Shown here: one piece after another, positions 9,528 through 19,633 of the stretch
How positions within the stretch are numbered: position 1 is the first letter of the stretch
Layout of the letters: the number at the start of each line of letters is the position of its first letter
Source of the DNA: Bacillota bacterium
Lineage (GTDB): Bacteria > Bacillota > Clostridia > Lachnospirales > Lachnospiraceae
Assembly (NCBI GenBank): GCA_023412855.1
Contig: JAEZRJ010000078.1
Span: 62,001-126,000 of the forward strand
DNA length: 64,000 bases
Direction of reading: 5' to 3'
Program-made: the position numbers and the translations under genes
Notes under the pieces: model-generated
The model's input: the letters and a program-made list of their open reading frames with translations, nothing else
Told to the model about the DNA's origin: nothing
The model's database searches: none

Positions 9528-11249
9528 TTAAATAAATGCTTTTAAATCCTCTGTCAGTTTTTCCACCTTCGCCTGCGCATCCTCGAGGCTCGTTCCCTTT
9601 ACGCCCATATAAAACTTGAGCTTCGGCTCTGTTCCGGAAGGACGGGCACAGCACCATGAGTCGCACGTCAAATCAAAATAGAGCACATTAGATTCCGGAA
9701 GGCCTGTTCCGGTTTCTTCTCCGGTTTGCATATTCATAATTGTGCCGGAAGCATAGTCTCTCACCTCGACTACCTTCAAATCGCCGAAATTCTTCGGCGG
9801 ATTGCTTCTCAGCTTATCCATAATCTGAGCAATTTGTTTAGAACCCTCAATACCCTTTAACGTGATAGCATACTGAGACTCTTTGAAGTAGCCGTATTTC
9901 TCATACATATCCAACATCTGATCCCATACGGTCTTTCCGTGCTTTTTACACCATGCCGCCATTTCACACAGACACATAACTGCGACTACCGCGTCTTTAT
10001 CTCTCGCATGAGTACCCGCAAGGCAGCCGTAGCTTTCCTCAAGACCGAATACGTAATGATTGGAATCACTCTCTTCGAACCATTTGATCTGTTCGCCGAT
10101 ATATTTGAAACCGGTCAACACTTCGATGCACTTCACCTTGTAATCATCGGAAATGGCCTTTGCCATATTCGTTGTAACAATTGTCGTAACGAGTGCGGGA
10201 TTCTCAGGCATCGTATTCGTAGCCCTTCTTTCCCTTAAGATATATTCCGCGATGAGCATACCCGACATATTGCCGGTAAAAGGAATGTATTCGCCGCTCT
10301 TGTTATCCAAGGCGTAAATGCCCAGCCTGTCCGCATCCGGATCGGTCGCCAGCACGATATCCGCATTTTTCTCCTTCGCCAGTTTCAAAGCGAGAGCAAA
10401 TGCCTTCGGGTCCTCCGGGTTAGGATATTCCAGCGTAGTGAAATCAGGGTCTGGCAGCTCCTGCTCAGGTACGACATACACATGCTTAAAACCCAGCTCC
10501 GATAAAATACGTCTTACCGGAATGTTTCCCGTGCCATGGAAAGGAGAATAAACGATTTTAATGTCATCGGATACTTCCTCGATGATTTCCGGATGGATAA
10601 TTTGCTTTTTCAGCTCTTCCATATAAGCATCGTCGATTTCTTTTCCTATTACCTGATACAAGCCCGCTGCAATGGCCTCTTGCTTGTCCATAGTCTTTAC
10701 TTCGTGATAATTTGTTACGTTTTTTACTTCCGTAATGATTTCTTCATCCTTCGGCGCCGTTACCTGTGCGCCGTCCTCCCAGTACGCCTTGTAGCCGTTG
10801 TATTCCGGAGGGTTATGGCTGGCCGTAATTACGATACCGGAGATGCAGCCCAATTTTCTGAGTGCAAAAGACAGCTCAGGCGTAGGGCGCAGATTTTCGA
10901 AAACATACGCCTTAATGCCGTTAGCTGCAAGGCACAAAGCCGCTTCGTCGGCAAATTCAGGGGATTTTCTTCTGGAGTCATAAGCGATGGCTACTCCTTT
11001 TTCCTTGCCTCCCTGCTTGATAATATAATTGGCAAGTCCCTGCGTTGCCTTTCTTACCGTATAGATATTCATGCGGTTTGTTCCCGCACCTATTACTCCG
11101 CGCAAACCTCCGGTGCCAAATTCCAGCTCTTTATAAAAACGATCTTCCATTTCCTTTTCATCATTTTTGATTGCTAAAAGCTCTTTCTTCGTATCTTCGT
11201 CGAAGTATGAATCATTTAACCAAAACTCAAACTCTTCCTTGTAACTCAT
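9528..11249 (-). CDS. pgcA: Phosphoglucomutase/phosphomannomutase (alpha-D-phosphohexomutase)
   Basis: Converts glucose-6-phosphate to glucose-1-phosphate (or the mannose pair), supplying UDP- and dTDP-sugar synthesis for this locus. About 573 residues, the usual length for the PgcA type. Motifs: active-site serine loop TASHNPPEYNGYK, metal site DPDADRLG, sugar-binding GLEESYG and phosphate-binding RPSGTEPKLKFY. Start at MSYKEEFEFW because AGGAGG lies about 8 bases upstream; an in-frame ATG at 11306 would add 19 unlikely residues. Its product feeds RmlA, encoded at 22851-23720. Confidence 0.92.
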   Translation of the reverse strand: MSYKEEFEFWLNDSYFDEDTKKELLAIKNDEKEMEDRFYKELEFGTGGLRGVIGAGTNRMNIYTVRKATQGLANYIIKQGGKEKGVAIAYDSRRKSPEFADEAALCLAANGIKAYVFENLRPTPELSFALRKLGCISGIVITASHNPPEYNGYKAYWEDGAQVTAPKDEEIITEVKNVTNYHEVKTMDKQEAIAAGLYQVIGKEIDDAYMEELKKQIIHPEIIEEVSDDIKIVYSPFHGTGNIPVRRILSELGFKHVYVVPEQELPDPDFTTLEYPNPEDPKAFALALKLAKEKNADIVLATDPDADRLGIYALDNKSGEYIPFTGNMSGMLIAEYILRERRATNTMPENPALVTTIVTTNMAKAISDDYKVKCIEVLTGFKYIGEQIKWFEESDSNHYVFGLEESYGCLAGTHARDKDAVVAVMCLCEMAAWCKKHGKTVWDQMLDMYEKYGYFKESQYAITLKGIEGSKQIAQIMDKLRSNPPKNFGDLKVVEVRDYASGTIMNMQTGEETGTGLPESNVLYFDLTCDSWCCARPSGTEPKLKFYMGVKGTSLEDAQAKVEKLTEDLKAFI

Positions 11250-11329
11250 ATCGGGTTCCTCCTGTATCTGTACTCTGATATTTGGTTTTTCATGTGATAC
11301 TATCATCTCGGGATATTATCACATTGGGA

Positions 11330-13351
11330 TTATATCACATTCTTCTCTATTTTCAAAGAAAAGTCGCTGCGATCCAAGGAAAAATTGGGATTGTAATAAG
11401 GATCTCCCTTTTCCAGAACAGCCTTCCACTTCTCCCGAAACCTTGCAGATTCCTCATTATAGCGCTCCGCCTTCTCACCCTCATCGTCCAGGCCTCTGGA
11501 TATGGATTCGAAATGATACAGCTCTGCAAACGGGGTAAAAACATTTAAATATCCAAGTTCCCTAAGCTTCAGGCAGAAATCAACGTCGTTTAAGGATATG
11601 GCAAAAGATTCATCCAGTCCGCCTACTCTTTCAAATAATTCCTTGGAAACCAACAGGCAGGCTCCAGTCACCGCAGACACATCCTGCGCATAGCAAAGCC
11701 TTCCCATGTAACCCAGATTTTCCCTATGCTGTCCGTAATGGCTGTGCCCCGCCGTGCGATGAGCACCGAGTGCGAGTACCACGCCCGCATGCTGTATCGT
11801 CTTGTTTTCATAATAGAGTTTGGCGCCTGCGGCTCCCACATCCTCACGCTGCGCATACATGAGCAGCTCCTCCATCCAGTTGACCGTGATCACCTGAGTG
11901 TCGTTATTCAGCAAGAGAATATATTCGCCGGTGGCTTCTTTTACGCCCAGGTTGTTTACCGCAGAATAGTTGAAATTCTTATCTGTGCTATGCTGTGAAT
12001 CCCCGGCATTTATTATCCTGACCTTCTCATTTTCCTTAAGTTTTTCATAGTATTCCCATATTTCCGGTGTCTCGCTGTTATTTTCCACAACGATGATCTC
12101 GTAATTATCATAGGTGGATTTCTCCAAAATAGAGGCAATGCATCTGCTCAAGTCTTCTTTGTGATCCTTGTTGGCAATAACGATGGAAATCTTGGGATTG
12201 CCTATAATCTGATAGCTGATCTTGAAAATCGTCTCAAAAGCTCTTGTACTCGATATTTTAAAATGCTCATAGCCGTGCCCGCGCAGATGATCCGCCACCG
12301 CACCCTTCGCCGCATCGATTGCATAAGTCTTGGCCTGAATACCGGAGGCTACACTGCCCGCGTGAGAGCGCCAGTAATACATAAGCTTCGGCACATGGAC
12401 CACATTCTTAGCCCGGTCCGTCAGCCGCAGAATCATATCGTGATCCTGACTGCCGTCGTATTTCGTGCGGAAAAGCTCCGTCCCTTCCAAAAGCTGTCGC
12501 TGGAACACGCTGAAATGACATATATAATTGTTGGCCCGAAGATTATCCACCGCATAATCGGGTTTAAAGTGCATGGTGAGCATTTTATTGATGTCGTTAT
12601 TTTTAAAAGTCGTCTCATCACAGTAAATGTAATCCGCGTCCTGCTCATTAATAACCTTGGCATATTCATAGAGCACCGACGGATGCAGGATGTCATCGTG
12701 ATCGAACAGCCCGATATATTCGCCGGCAGCCATTGCATAGCACTGATTAGTATTTCCTGAGATTCCCTCATTCTTTTCCAGTTTCTTATAGATGATGCGG
12801 GATTCCCCTCCCGTATACAATTTCTCTTTCTCTATATATTCCTCACACATCTTACTTACGTAGGAGTGCTCCTTATCGGAACCGTCTGCAAGACAAAGCT
12901 CCCAGTTTTCATAGGTCTGATTCACTACCGAATCCAGCATAGCCGTAAGAAACTCCTTAGGGGTATTATAAAGCGGCACCAAAATACTGAACTTTATCAT
13001 ACGGGGGAAAACTGTTTCGTTTTCCTTCTTCCTTCTCGCTTCATCAGGAAAACTGGCCGTACCATAGCGTTCCATCGCCTCCCGCTCCCTTTGCTTATAC
13101 TTGATCTTGGCTGCAAGTCCCCGTAGATTTCCGCAGTTTTTCAAACGGCTGCGCTGACGGAGCAAAAAGTGCATGGCTTTTCGAAAGGGTGCGCTCGCCT
13201 TCCAAACGGGGTTGCTCTTAATTCGGTTTATCTTAAAAGTAAGCTCCTCGTTCCTTTCCTCCAGCTGCGCGATCCGGCCCGCCAGGTCGGCACATTTTAT
13301 ATGTTCCTTTTCATAGGCCTCTTTATAATAATCTGTCCTTTCTTCCTGCAT
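11330..13351 (-). CDS. Two-domain GT2 glycosyltransferase
   Basis: Large bifunctional-looking sugar transferase, 673 residues. An N-terminal coiled coil (about 1-50, Glu/Lys/Leu-rich) is followed by a first GT-A domain (about 120-340: FSILVPLYNTP, GLFDHDDILHPSVLYEY, YDGSQDHDMILRL) and a second (about 390-640: ISIVIANKDHKEDL, LLLNNDTQVI, GGLDESFAISLNDVDFCLKLRELGY). Both domains keep their acidic motifs, so two linkages or a repeating disaccharide are possible. ATG follows AGGAAAGGATAAGGA closely. It is encoded just downstream of the next larger GT2. Confidence 0.88.
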   Translation of the reverse strand: MQEERTDYYKEAYEKEHIKCADLAGRIAQLEERNEELTFKINRIKSNPVWKASAPFRKAMHFLLRQRSRLKNCGNLRGLAAKIKYKQREREAMERYGTASFPDEARRKKENETVFPRMIKFSILVPLYNTPKEFLTAMLDSVVNQTYENWELCLADGSDKEHSYVSKMCEEYIEKEKLYTGGESRIIYKKLEKNEGISGNTNQCYAMAAGEYIGLFDHDDILHPSVLYEYAKVINEQDADYIYCDETTFKNNDINKMLTMHFKPDYAVDNLRANNYICHFSVFQRQLLEGTELFRTKYDGSQDHDMILRLTDRAKNVVHVPKLMYYWRSHAGSVASGIQAKTYAIDAAKGAVADHLRGHGYEHFKISSTRAFETIFKISYQIIGNPKISIVIANKDHKEDLSRCIASILEKSTYDNYEIIVVENNSETPEIWEYYEKLKENEKVRIINAGDSQHSTDKNFNYSAVNNLGVKEATGEYILLLNNDTQVITVNWMEELLMYAQREDVGAAGAKLYYENKTIQHAGVVLALGAHRTAGHSHYGQHRENLGYMGRLCYAQDVSAVTGACLLVSKELFERVGGLDESFAISLNDVDFCLKLRELGYLNVFTPFAELYHFESISRGLDDEGEKAERYNEESARFREKWKAVLEKGDPYYNPNFSLDRSDFSLKIEKNVI

Positions 13352-13389
13352 TCCTTATCCTTTCCTGCCAATATTCTTCATGACAACGC

Positions 13390-15645
13390 TTATTTAATAT
13401 TCAGATAACGGTTCGTCCATGAATATAGTTTCTGACCTGAACATTTATCTTTCACAAGAATTCCCAACCGATAATTTCCCTCTTTGACATCTTTTCCTCG
13501 AAGTACTGCTCCGAAGCCCGCAATTCCAACATTGACCTGATCCGGCAGATTCTGCTCCACGTCCTTTCGAAGAAAAAGCTCCGGTGAGACTGTAAACAGC
13601 TTATGGCCCCCTCCTTTTAAAGATTCCGCCCCGCCGCTTGTTCTTTCCAATAAAATTCTCTTTTCATAACACGCGTTATCTGAACCTGCAACAAAGGAAT
13701 ATCCTTGTATATAATAATCCTGCATATGATTGCCCGGCCCATTCTCCGGTTCTATCCCGCAGCGCCATTCCTCCAGAGTTCCCGCATATTCCAAACTAAT
13801 CATGACACATGTATCCTCTCTGGCATCGTCCAATAACCCACCAGCTTCTGCGACCTTCCCATAAGTCATATTCTCCTGCCAATCATAATCAGCTCTAAGC
13901 TCAAATCCCGTAGAAAGCATATCTCCTGCCAGATATTTATGATAAAAAGGATCCTTCCCGTAAAGTCCCCTATGCCGGGCGTAAAGCTTCCGCTTTTCTG
14001 CCAGCAGCCGTTCAAGCTTATCCTTCTCTTCATCCTGCCCTCTGCTAAGCGATTCATAGTGATATAGCACTGTCCCTTGTAAAACTGTATTATAATACCC
14101 CTTCTCGTATAAAGAAAAACATAAACCCACATCATTAAAGGCCACCGGCAATTCCTCGGGGAAACCACCCGCTTCCTCAAACTTCTCCTTCGCGACAGCA
14201 AGACAGGCCCCCGTTACCGCGATAACGTTTCTCATGTCATGGTTCCATCCATAATAATACTGCTCCTTATTATCTTTAAACTGGAGCTTATGCACCGGTC
14301 CCAGACGCAAGTTTACGATACCCCCATGCTGCACCCTATCTGAATCCGGATACAATAGCTTGACTCCGACAGCCCCCGCATAAGACTTCATCGCCTCCGC
14401 ATAGAGCCTTTCCAGCCATCCGGCTGCTTTTCTCTCCTTTGTCTCAGACTTCCTCTGCCCATGTCCTTCAGCTTCAAGCTCTGCCGGACTATATTCCCCG
14501 GTTTTACGCCCCGCCGCTTCCATTTTCTCTGGCTCAACCGCCTCCGGCACCTCTACATCATCGTTGAGAAACAAGCACACTTCTCCTGCCGCCGCTGCCG
14601 CCCCCATATTGCACATAGCCGAGAAATGGAAAGGCCTCTTTTCATAAATATAAGTATATTTAATGCCAAGTCCGCTTAAATAGCTATTCAAACTCTCTTT
14701 CGTCCGTTCCTCGCTCCCATTATCTACCAGGATAATTTCATAAGGCATCTTCGCTGAACCTTTTACGGACTCTATGCATCGTTTCAGCACTCTCTCGTTA
14801 TCCTTAGATGGGATGATTATAGAAATAAGCCGTTTTTCTTTTTTACCAGAAAGGAAATCTTCACCGGAAGAAATATCCTCATCAAAGAAGTTATTCTCAT
14901 CCAAACAGCAGCATTCATTAGAAGCTGTATTCTCATAAAAATGACTGCCCTCGTTATAAAGCAATTCTCCTTCCCTATTCAAAAAAGAATGGAACAATAT
15001 TTCATCAATATGCCCCACAGGAAAATCTTCCATTTTCCCTTCCCGCCTCTTTTCAAAACCGCCTGCCTTCTGTGCCAGCAAACGACACATGCGATAAATC
15101 CATATACGCCCCTCCTCATCCGTTTCCCCGTCGAAACTAAGAATCTCTGCCTCCGATAATTCCTTTAAGACATGAGTACGCACCGCAAATACAGAACCGA
15201 AATAAAAACAAGACAAAAAAGTATCCGGAGACCAATCCGGTTTCAGCCAAGGCGTATATCGAATCCCATCGGGGCTAAGCACATCCTCATCACCATAAGC
15301 CATAGAAATCTGCGAATGCACAAGAAAAAAGCTGCTGATCAGCTCCTCCGAAAGCTCAGAGCACTTTCCGCCAGACGCTTGAAATAAAACGATGTCCGCT
15401 TCTTCTTCACCGACACCGCCCTCCTTCACATAATCCTTCACCGCCTCATAAGAAACATGCTTGACACTGAGCTTTCGTCCGCCATACGCTCTCGTCTCCT
15501 CCTCAAGCCTCTCTCTCAGCGTCTCTTCCCTTTTTCGAATCCACTCATCATACGAAATACTCTTCTTCTCAAACAGCTTATCATACTGCTTCCGCTGTAC
15601 TTCTACCAACTTTTCTTTTAACCACGCCTTCATTCCACCGCCCAA
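13390..15645 (-). CDS. GT2 glycosyltransferase with low-complexity insertion and C-terminal beta domain
   Basis: 751 residues. The N-terminal third looks like a degenerate GT2 domain (YGDEDVLSPDG, PWLKPDWSPDTFLS). The active GT-A domain starts at ISIIIPSKDNERVLKRC, with FLNDDVEVP and the acceptor-side PVAFNDVGLCFSLYEKGY. Directly after DDVEVP about 45 Glu/Lys/Ala/Gly-rich residues are inserted before the expected WLERLYAEAM helix, which is unusual. The last 150 residues form a beta-rich domain (MTYGKVAEAGGLL...YRLGILVKDK). Likely start TTG at 15645 (GAGGAG six bases upstream); ATG at 15633 is the alternative. Its leader is repetitive and purine-rich. Confidence 0.85.
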   Translation of the reverse strand: MGGGMKAWLKEKLVEVQRKQYDKLFEKKSISYDEWIRKREETLRERLEEETRAYGGRKLSVKHVSYEAVKDYVKEGGVGEEEADIVLFQASGGKCSELSEELISSFFLVHSQISMAYGDEDVLSPDGIRYTPWLKPDWSPDTFLSCFYFGSVFAVRTHVLKELSEAEILSFDGETDEEGRIWIYRMCRLLAQKAGGFEKRREGKMEDFPVGHIDEILFHSFLNREGELLYNEGSHFYENTASNECCCLDENNFFDEDISSGEDFLSGKKEKRLISIIIPSKDNERVLKRCIESVKGSAKMPYEIILVDNGSEERTKESLNSYLSGLGIKYTYIYEKRPFHFSAMCNMGAAAAAGEVCLFLNDDVEVPEAVEPEKMEAAGRKTGEYSPAELEAEGHGQRKSETKERKAAGWLERLYAEAMKSYAGAVGVKLLYPDSDRVQHGGIVNLRLGPVHKLQFKDNKEQYYYGWNHDMRNVIAVTGACLAVAKEKFEEAGGFPEELPVAFNDVGLCFSLYEKGYYNTVLQGTVLYHYESLSRGQDEEKDKLERLLAEKRKLYARHRGLYGKDPFYHKYLAGDMLSTGFELRADYDWQENMTYGKVAEAGGLLDDAREDTCVMISLEYAGTLEEWRCGIEPENGPGNHMQDYYIQGYSFVAGSDNACYEKRILLERTSGGAESLKGGGHKLFTVSPELFLRKDVEQNLPDQVNVGIAGFGAVLRGKDVKEGNYRLGILVKDKCSGQKLYSWTNRYLNIK

Positions 15646-15659
15646 AATCCGCTCCTCAA

Positions 15660-15904
15660 CTCACCTTACATTTCAGCACTCTTCACGCTCCAACTACTTT
15701 ATGCTCTACCCTTTTCTCTCTTTGAACTTCTTCATACTCTCAACTCGTTTCTCTTCCCGAGCCTCTTAACATTTCAACTTTTTTCTTTCAGAACCTCTTC
15801 GTACTCCCACTCTCTTCTTTTCCATTCACAAGTCTCTTGACGCTTCCACACGCTTCTCTCCTCAAGCCGCTTCGCCCTTCCACGCTCTTCTCTCCACCTG
15901 CAAT
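15660..15904. repeat. Degenerate pyrimidine-rich tandem repeat, about 35-bp unit
   Basis: The plus strand is strongly C/T-biased, so the transcript of the GT gene leader is purine-rich. By eye about seven imperfect units recur on the minus strand, each built like GAGAAGAGxGTxGAAGxGxxAAGAGGCTTGA. No convincing ORF or ribosome site reads through them. Boundaries are approximate. Confidence 0.55.
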
Positions 15905-16018
15905 TGCGAAACTCGTAACCTCGCCAATTTTATGTACAATTTCACAACCTCACCGAAGAAAGGCTCACACAGCCTCTCAGAATTGTACATAAAATTTCCA
16001 CTCCCCACCAGTTTCGCA
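15905..16018. repeat. 114-bp long-armed inverted repeat
   Basis: Outer arms TGCGAAACT (15905-15913) and AGTTTCGCA (16010-16018). A second, longer pair lies inside: AATTTTATGTACAATT (from 15926) and AATTGTACATAAAATT (to 15996), perfect complements. Located between the methyltransferase-kinase gene stop and the repeat-rich leader of the next GT gene. Could be a small mobile palindrome or an RNA structure between operon genes. Confidence 0.7.
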
Positions 16019-16028
16019 CTCACTCACC

Positions 16029-18293
16029 TCACCAAATCCTCTTCACTGCTCCCGCCATATCCTTCGCAATTTCCTCCGGCACGCGCACAATTTCCATTTC
16101 TGCCACTATTTCATTCTTCCCCATCCTATCCAAATTGTTCAGCCTGATATTTATATTAGGATCCTCCGTCGCAAACACATAACTTCCGTCCTTCATACTC
16201 TTTCCGTTAGTAATAATATTCTTCTTACCAAGCTCCACCGCTTCTCCGTTAAAAGTCAGCGCCTTCACCCGCACGACACAATAATCCATAGCCGGATCTA
16301 TACGGAGCATGTTGACATCCCCATCCGTCTCCAGTTCCAAACGAATCAGATTTTCCCCTTCATAAGCGTCCCTTACGAAATAGGAATCCTCCTCACAATA
16401 CCCATTTCCTCTATCTTCATAAATCTGTATTCTCTCTTTCTTTGAAGAATCATCAAACTTATGCACCCACTTTAACGGCTCCATGATTTTATAACCTATG
16501 GCTTCACGCATCTGTGCCATAGACTTATGCTTTCCGGTAACGAACTCCTGAAACCCCATCTCTTGCTCACGGAACTCCTCAGCCTCCCGTTCCGTAATAC
16601 CAAGAGTATCTATTATCGCATCCAAATTCAATTTATTTCGTTTCTCATTTTCGAGGACATAGCAATATACCGCGCGGAAGGCCGTTTCCTTGGCACTAAC
16701 CGGCTTACCGAAGGTCCACTCGTAGTCTATGATCGTCCAAACTCCGTCCTTTATCGCCTTAAGACTAGGTTCAACTGAAAATGAATCTTCACTTACCGTT
16801 TCCGTAAAAGTTTCTTCCGCTGTCTCTCCGGCAACTTCCTTAGCTGCTTCTATTGATGTTCCCTTAACCGTACCCCCGGCATCATTACCAGCCGGTTCAC
16901 CCAAAACTTCCTCTGCGGCTTTATCCGTCACCTCATCGACCGCTTCTTTTGGTGTAATCAATATATTTGCAAAAATCAAATCATAATCTGCCACTGGCAT
17001 CTCCTCATGATAAGAAATTCTCTCTAAATATTCATTAAATAACGCGTGAAATTTATCAATCTCATTTCTCTCCAGGCAGCCGTCCAAAATCTCCTCCAGC
17101 GTTATCCCCTCCACATATTCGAACTGCGCCGACTTACCATCTTCACATAAGCTGCACTTATTGACTTCCAGCTTACCTCCTTCGAATCTTTGCATCAAGT
17201 CGATATATGCAGTCTCCATACTTCTGATGTGCTCTATGGCCTCATTCGATAACGCATGTTTTTTTACTATCTTTTTCCCATCTTCGTCAATGCATATCTC
17301 GGTACGAATCTCATACTCCGGCGAACGATCGTTGGAATACTTGGCATACTTTATATCGAAACCATCTCCAATAACCGCTACATAAGAATTGGAAAATACA
17401 GAAAAAATACCATCCTTTATTATCCCGTCAAAAGCCTGCTTCTCATCAAAAAGGAGCATTCTGTCCCTATCGAAATTCCTGCTGTTCTCCGACAGCTCTC
17501 CCGGCAGCGGAAGCCTCTTGTCGGAATACAACGCAGTCATAAATTTATAGTCAGGGTATGGATAATAAAAGGAATAGTTTTCCACCCCGCAGACATGGAA
17601 AATATTTTCCAACCCTTCTCTGGTAAAAGTACGCACACCACCACCCTGTGCATAATCCTCAATTCCTGAAAAATAAGTTCCCAGATGATCTTCCCTGCAC
17701 CCGGCGAAATACTTAAGTCCCAGTCTATTTTCAATAGCGATAATGATTCTCCCGCCCTTCTTTAAGTGGCGCAGCATCATCTTAAGCAAATCCTCATAGG
17801 GATGGGCAGTTCCGGTATAACTCTGGCCGTACTCGAACACTCCTATGAAATAAATAAAATCGAAATCTTTCGGCAGCTCCGGCTCTATATCCTTAAAATT
17901 TCCCACATGTATGGTAACGTTATCACAGTCCTGATGCCTATAGGCATTGATCATACTTCTTTTCCTGGATAAGTCAATGCAGGTAACACTTCCCGCTTTT
18001 TTTGCAAGACTGCCTGTAATCGCACCGCATCCTGCTCCTACCTCCAGCACCTTCGCATCTTTATCCATAGGAATCCAGTCCACAATATTTTCCCTGAGAG
18101 GGGACAAATGATAGAGGACCGGCCATTTAGCGCGTTCTTCAATTATACGCCTATATTCTATGGGAGAATAGTTTTTAACAATGTCCAGAAGCTCGTCCTC
18201 CACCTCTCCATCACAGTAAAGGTCCTCACCCGGATAATATTTATAGTCAAGAACTATTTTTCCAATCTGCTCCGTGTTTGAAAAAGCATTCAT
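16029..18293 (-). CDS. Bifunctional methyltransferase / kinase-like protein (WbdD-like architecture)
   Basis: Class I SAM methyltransferase at about residues 60-230 (motif I VLEVGAGCGAITG, residues 82-94; FIYFIGVFEYGQ). A kinase-like domain follows at about 290-600: Lys344/345 in KIVKKHAL, catalytic-loop-like ADYDLIFANILI (Asp436/438, Asn443) and metal-site-like IIDYEW (Asp523). Between those two motifs sits a Glu/Ala/Thr-rich insertion of about 60 residues (451-510). The last 130 residues are a beta-rich domain. ATG after AAGGAGAACTGAT. The order MT-kinase, Wzt, Wzm matches ABC-exported O antigens, where WbdD caps chains by methylation and phosphorylation; transferring that role here is inference. 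Confidence 0.8.
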   Translation of the reverse strand: MNAFSNTEQIGKIVLDYKYYPGEDLYCDGEVEDELLDIVKNYSPIEYRRIIEERAKWPVLYHLSPLRENIVDWIPMDKDAKVLEVGAGCGAITGSLAKKAGSVTCIDLSRKRSMINAYRHQDCDNVTIHVGNFKDIEPELPKDFDFIYFIGVFEYGQSYTGTAHPYEDLLKMMLRHLKKGGRIIIAIENRLGLKYFAGCREDHLGTYFSGIEDYAQGGGVRTFTREGLENIFHVCGVENYSFYYPYPDYKFMTALYSDKRLPLPGELSENSRNFDRDRMLLFDEKQAFDGIIKDGIFSVFSNSYVAVIGDGFDIKYAKYSNDRSPEYEIRTEICIDEDGKKIVKKHALSNEAIEHIRSMETAYIDLMQRFEGGKLEVNKCSLCEDGKSAQFEYVEGITLEEILDGCLERNEIDKFHALFNEYLERISYHEEMPVADYDLIFANILITPKEAVDEVTDKAAEEVLGEPAGNDAGGTVKGTSIEAAKEVAGETAEETFTETVSEDSFSVEPSLKAIKDGVWTIIDYEWTFGKPVSAKETAFRAVYCYVLENEKRNKLNLDAIIDTLGITEREAEEFREQEMGFQEFVTGKHKSMAQMREAIGYKIMEPLKWVHKFDDSSKKERIQIYEDRGNGYCEEDSYFVRDAYEGENLIRLELETDGDVNMLRIDPAMDYCVVRVKALTFNGEAVELGKKNIITNGKSMKDGSYVFATEDPNINIRLNNLDRMGKNEIVAEMEIVRVPEEIAKDMAGAVKRIW

Positions 18294-18322
18294 ATCAGTT
18301 CTCCTTTTACCATAGCCTGCTG

Positions 18323-19600
18323 CTATATATAGTCGCGTACCACAGCCTCCGTGTCCATATCGTAATAACCTACCGTATCCTTATCCGATATTACTGTCAC
18401 ATTGATTACATCATACAGCCTGTGATACACGGCGAAATCGTTGTTCTCATATCCGGTTACTCCCAGAGACAATAGATATTCTCCTCCCTGGAGGCTCATC
18501 TTCTGTCTGAAGGTAATCTCTTTCACACTCCCGGCCTTTACCGGCTGTAAAAATGTCTTCTCAAACATCGTATTCGTTCCTGTAATCTCAGTACCCCTTA
18601 TATTTTTAACCGTAAATGCAAAAATGGGTGCCGGAACATCCTGTGAAAACTCCACCTTCATATGAATCGTGAATTCATGTCCCTTTATAACAGCAGTAGT
18701 CTTGATTCCTTCGCTGTCCGTAATATAATATTCTGTTATACAGGCAGCCTTCGTTCCATATTCCAGCAGGTCAGGATTGATTCCCGCTTTCACAGCCGCC
18801 GCCTCTTTTAAATCGTCGTCATCTAACAGGTTCTCTTTCCCCTCATCTTCAATCGCATATTGCCCTACGAGCACCCGCTTATAGACATCTATCATTTCCT
18901 TGGGAGAACCTTCACCCAGCTTTTTTCCTTTATTGAGCAATATTACTCTGTCGCAGTATTTGCTGATGCTGCTAAGGTCATGGCTGACGAAAAGAATCGT
19001 CTTTCCGATTTTCTTGAATTCTTCGAATTTGTGATAGCACTTTGCCTGAAAGAATACGTCACCCACCGACAGCGCTTCGTCCACGATCAATATTTCCGGC
19101 TCGATATTAATTGCCACCGCAAAGGCCAAGCGCACGAACATTCCGCTGGAATACGTCTTGACCGGCTGGTATACGTAGTCGCCGATATCTGCAAAATCCA
19201 GTATAGCATCCATTTTCTCTTCGATTTCCTTTTCCGAAAAGCCGATCATCGTACCGTTTAAGTAAATGTTTTCTATACCGTTGTATTCCATATTAAAGCC
19301 TGCACCCAGCTCGAGAAGCGCAGAAATACGCCCGTTCACGGTCACTTCTCCTCCGGAAGGGTTCAGCACTCCCGTAATGATTTTCAAAATCGTGGACTTT
19401 CCCGATCCGTTGGTTCCGATAATTCCAACCGTCTCGCCCTGATACACCGTCATGTCCACCTTATCCAGCGCATGGTGCTCCTTATAGCGCTTCTTCCCCG
19501 ACAGCCCGAAGGCCTCTTTCATCCGGTCAGAAGGCTTATCATATAATCGATATACTTTCTCCAATTCCTTGGTCTGTATCGCTATTTTTTTCTCTTTCAT
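18323..19600 (-). CDS. wzt: Polysaccharide ABC exporter ATPase with C-terminal carbohydrate-binding domain (Wzt-like)
   Basis: ATPase of a surface-polysaccharide exporter, on the cytoplasmic face. 425 residues. The nucleotide domain (1-250) has Walker A GTNGSGKST, signature YSSGMFVRLAFA, Walker B ILIVDEAL and the H-loop FVSHD. The remaining 170 residues form a beta-sandwich of the Wzt C-terminal type (FTVKNIRGTEITGTNTMFEKTF, YLLSLGVTGY), which in ABC-dependent O-antigen systems reads the capped chain end. TagH-type teichoic exporters differ in this part. It lies between the putative chain-capping gene and the permease; a structured repeat separates it from the permease. Confidence 0.9.
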   Translation of the reverse strand: MKEKKIAIQTKELEKVYRLYDKPSDRMKEAFGLSGKKRYKEHHALDKVDMTVYQGETVGIIGTNGSGKSTILKIITGVLNPSGGEVTVNGRISALLELGAGFNMEYNGIENIYLNGTMIGFSEKEIEEKMDAILDFADIGDYVYQPVKTYSSGMFVRLAFAVAINIEPEILIVDEALSVGDVFFQAKCYHKFEEFKKIGKTILFVSHDLSSISKYCDRVILLNKGKKLGEGSPKEMIDVYKRVLVGQYAIEDEGKENLLDDDDLKEAAAVKAGINPDLLEYGTKAACITEYYITDSEGIKTTAVIKGHEFTIHMKVEFSQDVPAPIFAFTVKNIRGTEITGTNTMFEKTFLQPVKAGSVKEITFRQKMSLQGGEYLLSLGVTGYENNDFAVYHRLYDVINVTVISDKDTVGYYDMDTEAVVRDYI

Positions 19601-19633
19601 TCAGCCGTTTCTCCGTTGCACTGCTAATATTTT

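Noticed and set aside
15461..15769. 102-residue Ser-rich plus-strand frame over the GT gene start and repeat leader
   Set aside because: Lies on the pyrimidine-rich strand of the repeats and overlaps the real GT start; no ribosome site.
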